Origin: Candidatus Woesearchaeota archaeon | Lineage (GTDB): Archaea > Nanobdellota > Nanobdellia > Woesearchaeales > UBA10200 | Direction: 5' to 3' | Assembly (NCBI GenBank): GCA_018302185.1 | Contig: JAGVZX010000130.1 | Span: 1 to 8,644, forward strand | DNA: 8,644 nt | In this document: positions 1 to 5,852 of the stretch, piece after piece | Layout of the letters: every line of letters starts with the position of its first letter | Position numbering within the stretch: position 1 is the first letter of the stretch | Position numbers and translations under genes: made by a program | The notes under the pieces: model-generated | Databases searched by the model: none | The model's input: the letters and a program-made list of their open reading frames with translations, nothing else | What the model was told of the DNA's origin: nothing

Positions 1-402
1 CTTTTTGTCTATATAATTGCAGGAATCTCGTTAGTTGTCGGAGGCATAGGCATAATGAATACTATGTATACAGCAGTCGTAGAAAGGACTAAAGAGATAG
101 GGATAATGAAGAGCATCGGCGCAAAAAATAAGGATATTTTTGCATTGTTCTTTTTTGAGTCTGGATTATTAGGGATGGTAGGAGGGATTATAGGTATCGG
201 AATTGGAGTTGGATTGGCGAAAGGGCTTGCATACATCGGAAGCCTGCAGCTTGGGAGCAATCTTATTCAAGCAAAGATATCTTTGCTGCTTGTAGTTGGA
301 GCATTACTGTTTTCGTATCTGATAGGAAGCCTTGCAGGGATATTGCCTGCAGTTCAGGCAAGCAAATTGAGCCCTGTTGAAGCGCTGAGGTATGCGAAAT
401 GA
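1..402 (+). CDS. ABC transporter permease, FtsX/MacB type (5'-truncated, C-terminal 133 residues)
   Basis: The frame is open from base 1 and ends at TGA 400-402, so only the C-terminal part of a longer permease is present; the ATG at 55 is internal. Visible are the end of one membrane helix (IIAGISLVVGGIGIM), the cytoplasmic coupling segment NTMYTAVVERTKEIGIMKS typical of FtsX-like permeases, a glycine-rich helix (GMVGGIIGIGIGVG), a last helix (LLLVVGALLFSYLIGSLAGI) and the family's closing signature LPAVQASKLSPVEALRY. Family knowledge: such permeases pair with a LolD/MacB-type ATPase and move lipoproteins, peptides or drugs, or transmit mechanical force. The substrate cannot be read here. 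The stop overlaps the start of the next permease (ATGA), so the two are almost certainly one operon, and the ATPase may lie upstream, outside the window. Family assignment is firm; function is not. Confidence 0.93.
   Translation, partial: LFVYIIAGISLVVGGIGIMNTMYTAVVERTKEIGIMKSIGAKNKDIFALFFFESGLLGMVGGIIGIGIGVGLAKGLAYIGSLQLGSNLIQAKISLLLVVGALLFSYLIGSLAGILPAVQASKLSPVEALRYAK
387..391 (+). promoter_or_regulatory. Shine-Dalgarno GAGGT for the second permease
   Basis: GAGGT lies inside the end of the upstream permease gene, 7 nt before ATG 399. It supports that start and re-initiation at the ATGA overlap. Confidence 0.65.
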
Positions 403-1613
403 AGACAGATTATTTCAAATACGCAATCGATAACCTATTGCATAGGAAGATGCGAAGCTGGCTTACAGTGCTCTCCATACTCATCGGCATAACAGCAATA
501 TTTGCGCTAGTGAGTTTTGGACAGGGATTAAGCAGCTATGTTGATAATATCAGCAATGAAGCTGGAAGAGATAAATTATTGTTCCAGAGCAGCAAAACGC
601 AAGCACCAGGAGCAGATGATACATTTTCACTTAAGAAAGAGGAGATTGACTTTTTGAGGAAGGTAAATGGTATAAAAGAAGTTGCAGCTACTTATATCAA
701 AGTAGCAGAGACTGAGTTTGACAAGCAGAAGAAATATGTGTTTATATTTGGCATAAAGCAGAATGAAGAATATAAGCTTGTTGAAGAGGCATTCACTTTA
801 AAGCTTGATAAAGGAAGAAGACTGAAGCATGGAGATAAGTTTGATGTTGTGCTTGGATATAATTACCAGCTTCCAAGTAAGATTTTCAAGAAAGCAATTG
901 GATTAAGGGATAAGATAAAGATAAATGGCAAGGATTTTGAGGTTGTAGGATTCTATAAATCTATAGGCAATCCCCAGGATGACAGCAACCTCTATATCAC
1001 AGATGAAGCATTTGAAGAGCTGTATCCTTTGCTTGTTGATAAGTTTCAGTTTGGGATTGCGAGAAGCGAGAAATCTGTGGCTAGCAAAGAACTGGCAGAA
1101 TTTGCTGAAGATAAATTAAGGAGATTTAAAGGCCTTGACAAAGGAGAAGAGGATTTTTCTATCCAGACATTCCAGCAGGCAGTTGAGACTTTTACAAACA
1201 TACTTAATGTCATAAATGCAGTGCTTGTGCTTATTGCATTAATATCTCTTATTGTGGCCGGAGTTAACATAACAAATACAATGTACACTGCTGTTCTTGA
1301 GAGGACAAAAGAGATAGGTATAATGAAGGCCGTAGGTGCGCAGAACAAGGATATTATGATGATATTTTTATTGGAATCTGGGATGCTTGGGTTGATAGGC
1401 GGAGCACTTGGAGTTGCATGTGGGTATCTTATTGCTAGCATCGGTGGACAGATAGCTGTTGGTTATGGATACGCAATTTTGCAGCCTGTGTTTAGCTGGG
1501 CGCTTGTTGTTGGATGTTTGTGGTTTGCGTTTTTTATTGGTGCAATTGCAGGATTACTTCCTGCAAAGCAGGCTAGTAGATTAAGACCGGTGGATGCGCT
1601 TAGGTATGAGTAA
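399..1613 (+). CDS. ABC transporter permease, MacB-like periplasmic core plus FtsX domain
   Basis: This is a complete 404-residue permease with the usual topology: an N-terminal helix (about 21-43), a large extracytoplasmic MacB_PCD-like domain (about 44-265), then three helices (about 268-290, 324-349, 366-387) forming the FtsX domain. The coupling segment ERTKEIGIMKAVGAQNKDI (301-319) and the end LPAKQASRLRPVDALRYE are diagnostic. The start is supported by GAGGT at 387-391, 7 nt upstream, and by the ATGA overlap with the preceding permease, implying translational coupling. The C-terminal part is clearly paralogous to the upstream gene, so a heterodimeric transporter from a tandem duplication is likely. 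The ATPase is not in the window, and the transported substrate is unknown. Confidence 0.93.
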   Translation: MKTDYFKYAIDNLLHRKMRSWLTVLSILIGITAIFALVSFGQGLSSYVDNISNEAGRDKLLFQSSKTQAPGADDTFSLKKEEIDFLRKVNGIKEVAATYIKVAETEFDKQKKYVFIFGIKQNEEYKLVEEAFTLKLDKGRRLKHGDKFDVVLGYNYQLPSKIFKKAIGLRDKIKINGKDFEVVGFYKSIGNPQDDSNLYITDEAFEELYPLLVDKFQFGIARSEKSVASKELAEFAEDKLRRFKGLDKGEEDFSIQTFQQAVETFTNILNVINAVLVLIALISLIVAGVNITNTMYTAVLERTKEIGIMKAVGAQNKDIMMIFLLESGMLGLIGGALGVACGYLIASIGGQIAVGYGYAILQPVFSWALVVGCLWFAFFIGAIAGLLPAKQASRLRPVDALRYE

Positions 1614-1615
1614 TG

Positions 1616-1623
1616 TTTATATA
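1616..1623 (+). promoter_or_regulatory. TATA box candidate (TTTATATA) for the MgtC-like gene
   Basis: TTTATATA begins 3 nt after the stop of the second permease. It is the best TATA match in the 127-bp gap 1614-1740 and would start transcription near 1647, giving a leader of about 95 nt that contains a Shine-Dalgarno. A weaker element (TTTAATAG, 1712-1719) lies nearer the start codon and cannot be excluded. I see no gene or RNA structure in the rest of this gap. Confidence 0.45.
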
Positions 1624-1728
1624 CTTGAATTTATTATTTATTGGATTTAGATAGAATAGTTAGGGTGGTTAAGTAATTAAAATTTTAAGTGTTTAACATC
1701 TATAGTAAGAGTTTAATAGGATAAAAAA

Positions 1729-1733
1729 GAGGG
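1729..1733 (+). promoter_or_regulatory. Shine-Dalgarno deciding the TTG start at 1741
   Basis: GAGGG ends 7 nt before TTG 1741. There is no in-frame ATG near the expected N-terminus, so this site is the main reason for accepting the rare start codon. Confidence 0.6.
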
Positions 1734-1740
1734 CATCAAA

Positions 1741-3063
1741 TTGGTAGAACTAAATGTATTCTCGAATTTCCTGATTGCGATAGCTTTAGGGGCCATGGTC
1801 GGCTTTGAAAGGGAGATTGCACAGCTAAAGAGTGTTGCCAAGGAATTTGCTGGACTGAGGACATTTATACTTATTTCGCTGCTAGGTGCGATAACTGGCT
1901 ATCTTGCAAATGCAAGCAACTCTAATACACTATTTATTGTTGCTTTAGCAGGAGTCTTTTTCATTACGATTGCAGGATATACTGTAACTAGCTTTATCTA
2001 TAAGAAAGTTGGTGCGACTACTGAGGTAGCAGCATTGCTTGTCTTTTTATTAGGTGCGATGACAACAACAGGCTTTAAAGAGCTAGCTATAATATTCACG
2101 ATAATAGTCACTGTTGTTCTTGCAACAAGGCCGATATTAGCAGGATTTGTGAAAAAGGTAGAGACTGCAGAGATATATGCAACTTTAGAGCTTGCTGTGA
2201 TTTCATTGGTAATTTTACCTTTCCTTGCAAATAAAAGCTATTCTCCATTGGATGTGCCTATATTGGCAGATGTAATAAAAGTCATGCCGTTCTTTTCAAT
2301 CGAGACTGTTGCGCAGCTTGCTGTTTTTAATCCTTACAAGATCTGGCTGATGATCGTGTTCATCTCTGCAATAAGCTTTACAGGATATATCTCGATTAAG
2401 ATTGTAGGAGCTGAGAAAGGCCTTGGATTGACAGGATTCTTAGGAGGGATAGTCTCAAGCACGGCAGTTACAACAAGCTTGGCTCAGGAGAGCAAAAGAA
2501 CTACAGCTATCTTCAGGCCATTTGTATTAGGTGTTGTAGTTGCATCTTCTACAATGTTTTTAAGAGTCTTGCTTGAAGTTCTTGTTGTTAATAGTTCGTT
2601 GTTAAAATATGTTGCACTGCCACTTGGAGTGATGGCATTAACTGGTTTTATCGCTGCCTTTATTGTCTGGAATAAAGAAAAGAAAGAGCAGAAAAAACAC
2701 ATAGATTTCAAGAGCCCATTTGCATTATTGCCTGCAATCAAGTTTGGGTTATTTTTTGCATTTGTATTGTTTGCTGCAAAATTAGGTCAGATATTATTTG
2801 GAAGCAATGGTATCTATCTTGCATCATTGCTTTCTGGCTTGGTTGATGTAGATGCAATTACTTTGAGCATGTCAAGCCTTGCATTAGCAGGAGATATCTC
2901 ATCCAAAGTTGCTGTGACAGCTATCACTATTGCAGTTTCCAGCAACACAATCGTAAAGGGAGGGATTGCTTATCTATTTGGTGCAAAAGAATTTGGGCTG
3001 ATGATAATAAAGATATTTGGAGTGATATTGCTGTTGGGATTGGCGAGTACATTATTGCTGTAA
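1741..3063 (+). CDS. MgtC/SapB family membrane protein with C-terminal DUF4010 domain
   Basis: The product is a 440-residue, very hydrophobic protein. The N-terminal MgtC-like domain carries the family signature GAMVGFEREIAQL (17-29) followed by AGLRTF (37-42). The C-terminal part matches the DUF4010 pattern, with the conserved blocks GFLGGIVSSTAVTTSLAQ (232-249) and GLVDVDAITLSMSSLA (366-381). About a dozen membrane helices are apparent, with one charged cytoplasmic loop (KEKKEQKKH, 312-320). Architecture and length are those of the common archaeal MgtC-DUF4010 proteins, whose transport substrate is not established; an Mg2+-related role is only suggested by the MgtC name. The start is TTG, chosen because GAGGG at 1729-1733 lies 7 nt upstream. 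It appears to be a single-gene unit, with intergenic gaps on both sides. Confidence 0.9.
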   Translation: MVELNVFSNFLIAIALGAMVGFEREIAQLKSVAKEFAGLRTFILISLLGAITGYLANASNSNTLFIVALAGVFFITIAGYTVTSFIYKKVGATTEVAALLVFLLGAMTTTGFKELAIIFTIIVTVVLATRPILAGFVKKVETAEIYATLELAVISLVILPFLANKSYSPLDVPILADVIKVMPFFSIETVAQLAVFNPYKIWLMIVFISAISFTGYISIKIVGAEKGLGLTGFLGGIVSSTAVTTSLAQESKRTTAIFRPFVLGVVVASSTMFLRVLLEVLVVNSSLLKYVALPLGVMALTGFIAAFIVWNKEKKEQKKHIDFKSPFALLPAIKFGLFFAFVLFAAKLGQILFGSNGIYLASLLSGLVDVDAITLSMSSLALAGDISSKVAVTAITIAVSSNTIVKGGIAYLFGAKEFGLMIIKIFGVILLLGLASTLLL

Positions 3064-3092
3064 GTTTGTAGTCAGACTATTAATTGGAAAAG

Positions 3093-3100
3093 CTTATATT
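3093..3100 (+). promoter_or_regulatory. TATA box (CTTATATT) for a leaderless transcript
   Basis: CTTATATT is preceded by the purine/A-rich GGAAAAG, a plausible BRE. Its centre lies about 27 nt before ATG 3124 and there is no Shine-Dalgarno before that ATG, which predicts transcription starting at or next to the start codon. Confidence 0.6.
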
Positions 3101-3123
3101 CTATATTTTATTGACAATGTAAA

Positions 3124-3699
3124 ATGAACATCTTTGATGCAGTTGCGTTTGGGTACATTGTATATATGTTGATACTGCCAGTTTGGTGGCTGGGTATACA
3201 TTCTAGAATTAGGGCAATTAGAAGATTAGGTTGGGCTTATTACATGTTGCCAGTTTTACTATTTTTCTTAATCACTTTCTTTATCTTTTATAATTATAGC
3301 ACTGTTTCACAATATCGGATTAATACATTTTATACGTTTTTTGCAGGAATTATTTTAGCCGGAATAACTATGATGATAGATTTGTATCGAGGGACAAATT
3401 ATTCTTTCAGTACACTAATAGGCTTACCTGAATTTTTCCCGAGAAAATACAAGAGCAAGCTGATAACTAGTGGCATTTTTAGTTACATCAGACATCCAAG
3501 GTATCTTGAGTATATGCTGTTTGCATTAGGAATGGCTTTTCTAACTGGCTTAATAATCTGCTATCTATTGTTTTTTTATGTGCTAATTGCGTTTAACATT
3601 ATCGCAAGATATGAGGAGAAAGAGCTTATCCAAAGATTTGGAAAGAAGTATATTGCTTATATGAAAAGAGTGCCGAGGTTTCTGCCTAAAATAAATTAG
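3124..3699 (+). CDS. Isoprenylcysteine carboxyl/phospholipid methyltransferase-like integral membrane protein
   Basis: This 191-residue membrane protein has helices at about 8-24, 42-57, 68-87 and 128-157. Its C-terminal half has the hallmark layout of the ICMT/PEMT/NnrU group: SGIFSYIRHPRYLEY (116-130) with the conserved RHPxY, then the acidic pair E164/E165 followed by FGKKYIAYM and VPRFLP (172-188). In characterised relatives these elements bind S-adenosylmethionine and place the methyl acceptor at the membrane face. The acceptor here is unknown: CaaX prenylation is not established in Archaea, so a lipid, quinone precursor or small thiol is as likely as a protein. The start at 3124 fits the TATA spacing. 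The stop overlaps the stop of the convergent minus-strand gene. Family assignment is confident; substrate is not. Confidence 0.85.
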   Translation: MNIFDAVAFGYIVYMLILPVWWLGIHSRIRAIRRLGWAYYMLPVLLFFLITFFIFYNYSTVSQYRINTFYTFFAGIILAGITMMIDLYRGTNYSFSTLIGLPEFFPRKYKSKLITSGIFSYIRHPRYLEYMLFALGMAFLTGLIICYLLFFYVLIAFNIIARYEEKELIQRFGKKYIAYMKRVPRFLPKIN

Positions 3700-4493
3700 G
3701 AATTTCTCTTCGTCCTCATGAACTTCCTTTCTAGTCTTCTATGATATCTCCAGTGAGAGATCTTGTTCCACAAAATTACTGTCAAGCCTGCGCCAATGCT
3801 CTCTGTCGATCCTACTGCTGCCAAAATCCAGCCGTTGTACATAAGGCCAGAGACTGCTGCAATTATGCCTGTGACCGGAGCCAAAGAAGAGCCTATCAAT
3901 AATCCTAATCTTGCTGGGTTAGTAAAGTCTTGCTTTAATGCCTCAATAACTTTTTCCCATCTTGTATGCGGCTTTAATTTATTTTCTTTAATAAGAATTT
4001 CAACACTATGATAATACATCCCAATGCTTAAAAATGCAGTTGTCAATGAAAGTGCAACACTGCTAAGGCCAAACAATATTCCCGCATAGATAATATGGCC
4101 AGCGACTAATAAATGCTCTACCTTATACGCGCCATAAGTTGCGAGGATGAAAATTGGCACTAATATTTTTAACCTTTTTAGGAGAAATTTCCAGGAAAAG
4201 CCAGAGCCACGCAAAGCCATAAGTTCAGCGGTCTCTCCCATAAGGTCATCTGCACTTGCTGCAAATATCTTTCCAAAACCATGTGAATATTTCTCAAGGA
4301 TATGGGCGATTGGACCGACAAAAAGCATTGCTTTTATTATGTTCTGGGCAATGGCAGTCCTTTCATGGGCATTGTCGCTGATGATCCTGAAGATAATATA
4401 GTCAACTGCCAACGGATAAAGAACCTCATTTAAATGAGCAACAAAATCCTGCTCGTGCTTTGTGATGCCTGAGTTGTTTATGTCAATAAGCAC
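3696..4493 (-). CDS. Uncharacterised membrane protein (second gene of a two-gene unit)
   Basis: I do not recognise this 265-residue protein. Residues 1-100 look soluble and helical and are rich in His, Glu and Asp (for example the HER and DNAHER region near 39-45). The rest contains membrane segments at about 107-123, 129-161 (long enough for one long helix or two short ones), 195-217 and 219-243. The C-terminus is strongly basic (HWRYHRRLERKFMRTKR), which by the positive-inside rule puts it in the cytoplasm. The start is GTG at 4491-4493, inside the end of the upstream gene (16-nt overlap, different frame) and without a clear Shine-Dalgarno, so translational coupling is likely. The frame is free of stops throughout, and the antisense frames (3763-4011 and 4147-4401, plus strand) look like composition shadows. 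No function is proposed. Confidence 0.75.
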   Translation of the reverse strand: MLIDINNSGITKHEQDFVAHLNEVLYPLAVDYIIFRIISDNAHERTAIAQNIIKAMLFVGPIAHILEKYSHGFGKIFAASADDLMGETAELMALRGSGFSWKFLLKRLKILVPIFILATYGAYKVEHLLVAGHIIYAGILFGLSSVALSLTTAFLSIGMYYHSVEILIKENKLKPHTRWEKVIEALKQDFTNPARLGLLIGSSLAPVTGIIAAVSGLMYNGWILAAVGSTESIGAGLTVILWNKISHWRYHRRLERKFMRTKRNS

Positions 4494-4903
4494 GATCTGT
4501 TTAGGTCTTTGTCTAAATCAACTTTATTGGCTTTTGCATGCTTATAATCATTTTCAGTAAATATTGGTTTTTTGCCGTCTTTTAACAATTGAGGGAGCCA
4601 AGTTGTGATGCAAAAATGCTGGCTATGGATGCTGATGTCAGAGACTGCTTTCAGCAATGCATCTGGTGTCTTTTCAAATACCCTTACACCGATAGCTTTG
4701 CCTTCTTCTATAACTTGTATAAGCTTTTCTCTGTTGTGCGGAGTCTCTTTCAGGATATACTTTATCTCATCTGGCAGATACTTTTCATTCTTTGGTGTCA
4801 GTTCTTCTGCAATAGAAATAACTTTCAAGGCATAATTGTCATCTTCTCTTATGCCTTCTTTTTTAAGAAGATTGTCTATTCGGCTTTTTATTAATTTGAG
4901 CAT
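4478..4903 (-). CDS. Uncharacterised soluble helical protein (first gene of a two-gene unit)
   Basis: This 141-residue, charged, mainly helical protein lacks a signal peptide or membrane segment. Recognisable stretches are an N-terminal Lys-rich helix (MLKLIKSRIDNLLKKEG), a central EIKYILKETPHNREKLIQVI segment and SDISIHSQHFCITTWLPQLL (88-107). I cannot assign it to a family. It starts at ATG 4901-4903, about 28-30 nt from a TATA element shared with the divergent zinc-ribbon gene and with no Shine-Dalgarno, suggesting a leaderless mRNA. It overlaps the downstream membrane-protein gene by 16 nt, so the two products probably act together or are needed in fixed proportion. The existence of the gene is supported by promoter position, overlap and ordinary amino-acid composition. 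Confidence 0.72.
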   Translation of the reverse strand: MLKLIKSRIDNLLKKEGIREDDNYALKVISIAEELTPKNEKYLPDEIKYILKETPHNREKLIQVIEEGKAIGVRVFEKTPDALLKAVSDISIHSQHFCITTWLPQLLKDGKKPIFTENDYKHAKANKVDLDKDLNRSCLLT

Positions 4904-4925
4904 TATTTATGATGAAGCAACAACC

Positions 4926-4937
4926 TTTTTATATTTA
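4926..4937. promoter_or_regulatory. Shared bidirectional TATA element between divergent leaderless genes
   Basis: The AT core TTTTTATATTTA sits in the middle of a gap of only 54 bp (4904-4957). Its centre is about 27 nt before ATG 4958 on the plus strand and about 28-30 nt before ATG 4903 on the minus strand. Both strands read as acceptable archaeal TATA boxes, and neither gene has a Shine-Dalgarno. Confidence 0.6.
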
Positions 4938-4957
4938 TCTCTTATTAACGCTTTTTT

Positions 4958-5122
4958 ATGAAATGCGAACTATGCAAAAAACAGATAGAGGAATTGTTTT
5001 TGAAGAAGCTCAAAGGCACTTACATTAAAGATAGCAATGGAAAGAAGCATGCTGTATGCTTTGAGTGCCAGAAGAATCTTGGGAATGATAAGGAAGAGAT
5101 ACTGACGAAGATTGGAGTCTGA
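4958..5122 (+). CDS. Small zinc-ribbon protein, 54 residues
   Basis: The ATG at 4958 opens a 54-residue frame ending at TGA 5120-5122. The product has two CxxC knuckles, CELC (3-6) and CFEC (34-37), separated by a basic segment (KKLKGTYIKDSNGKKH). This is the layout of a single treble-clef or zinc-ribbon fold. The C-terminus, NDKEEILTKIGV, resembles a short helix. A TATA element about 27 nt upstream and the absence of a Shine-Dalgarno suggest a leaderless mRNA. Such mini zinc ribbons in Archaea often bind nucleic acid or transcription/translation machinery, but nothing here gives a specific role. It is followed at once by the tRNA-Thr gene. The conserved cysteine spacing and the promoter make it a likely real gene despite its size. 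Confidence 0.75.
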   Translation: MKCELCKKQIEELFLKKLKGTYIKDSNGKKHAVCFECQKNLGNDKEEILTKIGV

Positions 5123-5141
5123 GAATTTAGGATTATTTATC

Positions 5142-5150
5142 ACATATAAT
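5142..5150 (+). promoter_or_regulatory. TATA box candidate for tRNA-Thr
   Basis: ACATATAAT lies about 25 nt before the first base of the tRNA, the expected archaeal spacing. The gap 5123-5170 is almost entirely A/T, so the exact box is uncertain. Confidence 0.45.
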
Positions 5151-5170
5151 TTATTTTTTATTAATATTTT

Positions 5171-5243
5171 GCCCTTGTAGCATAGCGGTTAATGCGTCGC
5201 TTTCGTAAAGCGAAGATCGCAGGTTCAAATCCTGCCAGGGGCT
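5171..5243 (+). tRNA. tRNA-Thr(CGT), intronless
   Basis: It folds as a full cloverleaf. Acceptor GCCCTTG (5171-5177) pairs with CAGGGGC (5236-5242) with one G-U. D-stem GCAT/ATGC closes an 8-base loop containing GG. Anticodon stem TCGCT/AGCGA encloses TTCGTAA, so the anticodon is CGT, reading ACG (Thr). The variable region has 5 bases. T-stem GCAGG/CCTGC encloses TTCAAAT. The discriminator is T (5243), as is usual for archaeal tRNA-Thr. CCA is not encoded, so it must be added after transcription. No intron is present. Confidence 0.97.
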
Positions 5244-5252
5244 TTTTTATTA
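5243..5252 (+). terminator. Oligo-T terminator of tRNA-Thr, overlapping a TATA box for the next gene
   Basis: Six T residues (5243-5248) directly follow the acceptor stem, the usual archaeal termination signal. The same bases continue as TTTTATTA, centred about 28 nt before ATG 5277, which would be the TATA box of the following leaderless gene. Dual use is inferred from position only. Confidence 0.5.
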
Positions 5253-5276
5253 TCATCATCTATCTATTTTAGTAAA

Positions 5277-5681
5277 ATGCAGCAGACAAATAAAGAACAC
5301 AAACTGGCATTATGCCCAAAATGCAATGCATGGATAAACTATACTCCTATCTCTGGTATACATCTTTCTGCACTGACCAGGAAGTTTGGGTTAAGCACAA
5401 CATACTTCAACAAATGTCATAAATGTGCGTATATGCCTACACACAAAGAGCTTGAGCAAGGGCATAAAATAATCGAGCATGCGTATCATACTCCTGAAGG
5501 AAAGAAGATAACTTCTGACTTTAAAGCGTATAATGACAAATATCTTCTAATATACAAGAAATTGCAGGCAAAAGAAATATCACAGGTAGTGTTTGACAAA
5601 TATGAGAAAATCTTTAAAGAGGAGTTCAAAGAGCTCTGCAGAAGACAGGAAGAGTTCAATGGGAAGATTATGTTTAAGTGA
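5277..5681 (+). CDS. Zinc-ribbon protein of unknown function, 134 residues
   Basis: I do not recognise the family. Near the N-terminus are two CxxC pairs, CPKC (13-16) and CHKC (47-50), expected to bind one zinc. Between them is a segment with aromatic and basic residues (SALTRKFGLSTTYFNK). The remainder (about 55-134) is charged and helical, with long heptad-like stretches from about 85 to 125 (KYLLIYKKLQAKEIS, FDKYEKIFKEEFKELC), so it may pair as a coiled coil. It has no membrane segment. The start at 5277 lies about 28 nt after a TATA-like stretch and has no Shine-Dalgarno. The gene sits between two tRNA genes. Its cysteine layout (CxxC, 30 residues, CxxC) resembles the 54-residue zinc ribbon just upstream (27 residues between pairs), but the rest differs. 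A nucleic-acid or ribosome-related role is possible but unproven. Confidence 0.78.
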   Translation: MQQTNKEHKLALCPKCNAWINYTPISGIHLSALTRKFGLSTTYFNKCHKCAYMPTHKELEQGHKIIEHAYHTPEGKKITSDFKAYNDKYLLIYKKLQAKEISQVVFDKYEKIFKEEFKELCRRQEEFNGKIMFK

Positions 5682-5689
5682 GGAAAATG

Positions 5690-5697
5690 TTTTTCTT
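5690..5697 (+). terminator. Oligo-T terminator after the zinc-ribbon gene
   Basis: TTTTTCTT begins 9 nt after the TGA of the plus-strand gene, in the short convergent gap before tRNA-Trp. Confidence 0.4.
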
Positions 5698-5705
5698 GGA
5701 TTATG

Positions 5706-5715
5706 AAAAAGAAAG
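5706..5715 (-). terminator. Oligo-T terminator of tRNA-Trp
   Basis: Read on the minus strand, CTTTCTTTTT directly follows the discriminator base of the tRNA, ending in a run of five T. Confidence 0.5.
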
Positions 5716-5750
5716 TGGGGCTGCTGCGATTTGAACGCAGATCTAAGGCT

Positions 5751-5800
5751 TTCTTCAGGGAAATATCTTATCATCGGCTTTCGCCTCATATCTCCAGTTA
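5751..5800 (-). other. Anticodon-loop intron of tRNA-Trp at position 37/38 (50 nt)
   Basis: The insert lies at the canonical archaeal site. Loop bases 32-35 (CTCC) face GAAG near the intron 3' end as the central helix, with one C-A mismatch at position 34. Bulges are AG|T and AA|A, the latter flush against the anticodon stem. Within the intron, GGAGATAT (5795-5788) pairs with ATATTTCC (5766-5759), enclosing a GGC-GAAA-GCC tetraloop hairpin. The intron also contains CTGA (5758-5755) and ATGATAA (5774-5768), which resemble box D and box C'. Confidence 0.8.
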
Positions 5801-5824
5801 CTGGAGGCCCCAATACTAACCAGC

Positions 5825-5852
5825 ATGTACCCATCTTGCATCAGCAAGTGGT
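5825..5852 (-). other. D-loop intron of tRNA-Trp (28 nt)
   Basis: Exon bases GTAT (5858-5855, the 5' D-stem) can pair with intron bases GTAC (5830-5827) as a 4-bp central helix. Three-base bulges, AAA (5854-5852) and ATG (5826-5824), flank it on opposite strands. Inside, CCA/TGG and CTTGC/GCAAG form a hairpin with loop TGAT and one bulged A. Cutting after the second base of each bulge, as archaeal splicing endonuclease does, leaves a normal 10-base D-loop. The outer helix is missing, so this is a relaxed bulge-helix-loop site. A one- or two-base shift of the edges is possible. Confidence 0.75.

Noticed and set aside
9..260. Minus-strand open frame, and a similar one at 1046-1441
   Set aside because: Both are antisense to the same coupling-helix region of the two permease paralogues and resemble each other only for that reason; Pro/Ile-rich composition and no start signals.
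1614..1740. Possible small RNA or riboswitch before the MgtC-like gene, given known Mg2+ leader control of mgtC in bacteria
   Set aside because: The 127-bp gap is A/T-rich with no stable stem or tandem hairpins that I can find; only promoter-like elements and a Shine-Dalgarno are visible.
2484..2741. Minus-strand frame inside the MgtC-like gene
   Set aside because: Shadow of a well-supported gene with intact family motifs.
3763..4894. Plus-strand frames opposite the two minus-strand unknown genes (3763-4011, 4147-4401, 4589-4894, 4605-4835)
   Set aside because: Lower-quality composition, no promoter or Shine-Dalgarno, and mutually overlapping; the minus-strand pair has a promoter, coupling overlap and long frames.
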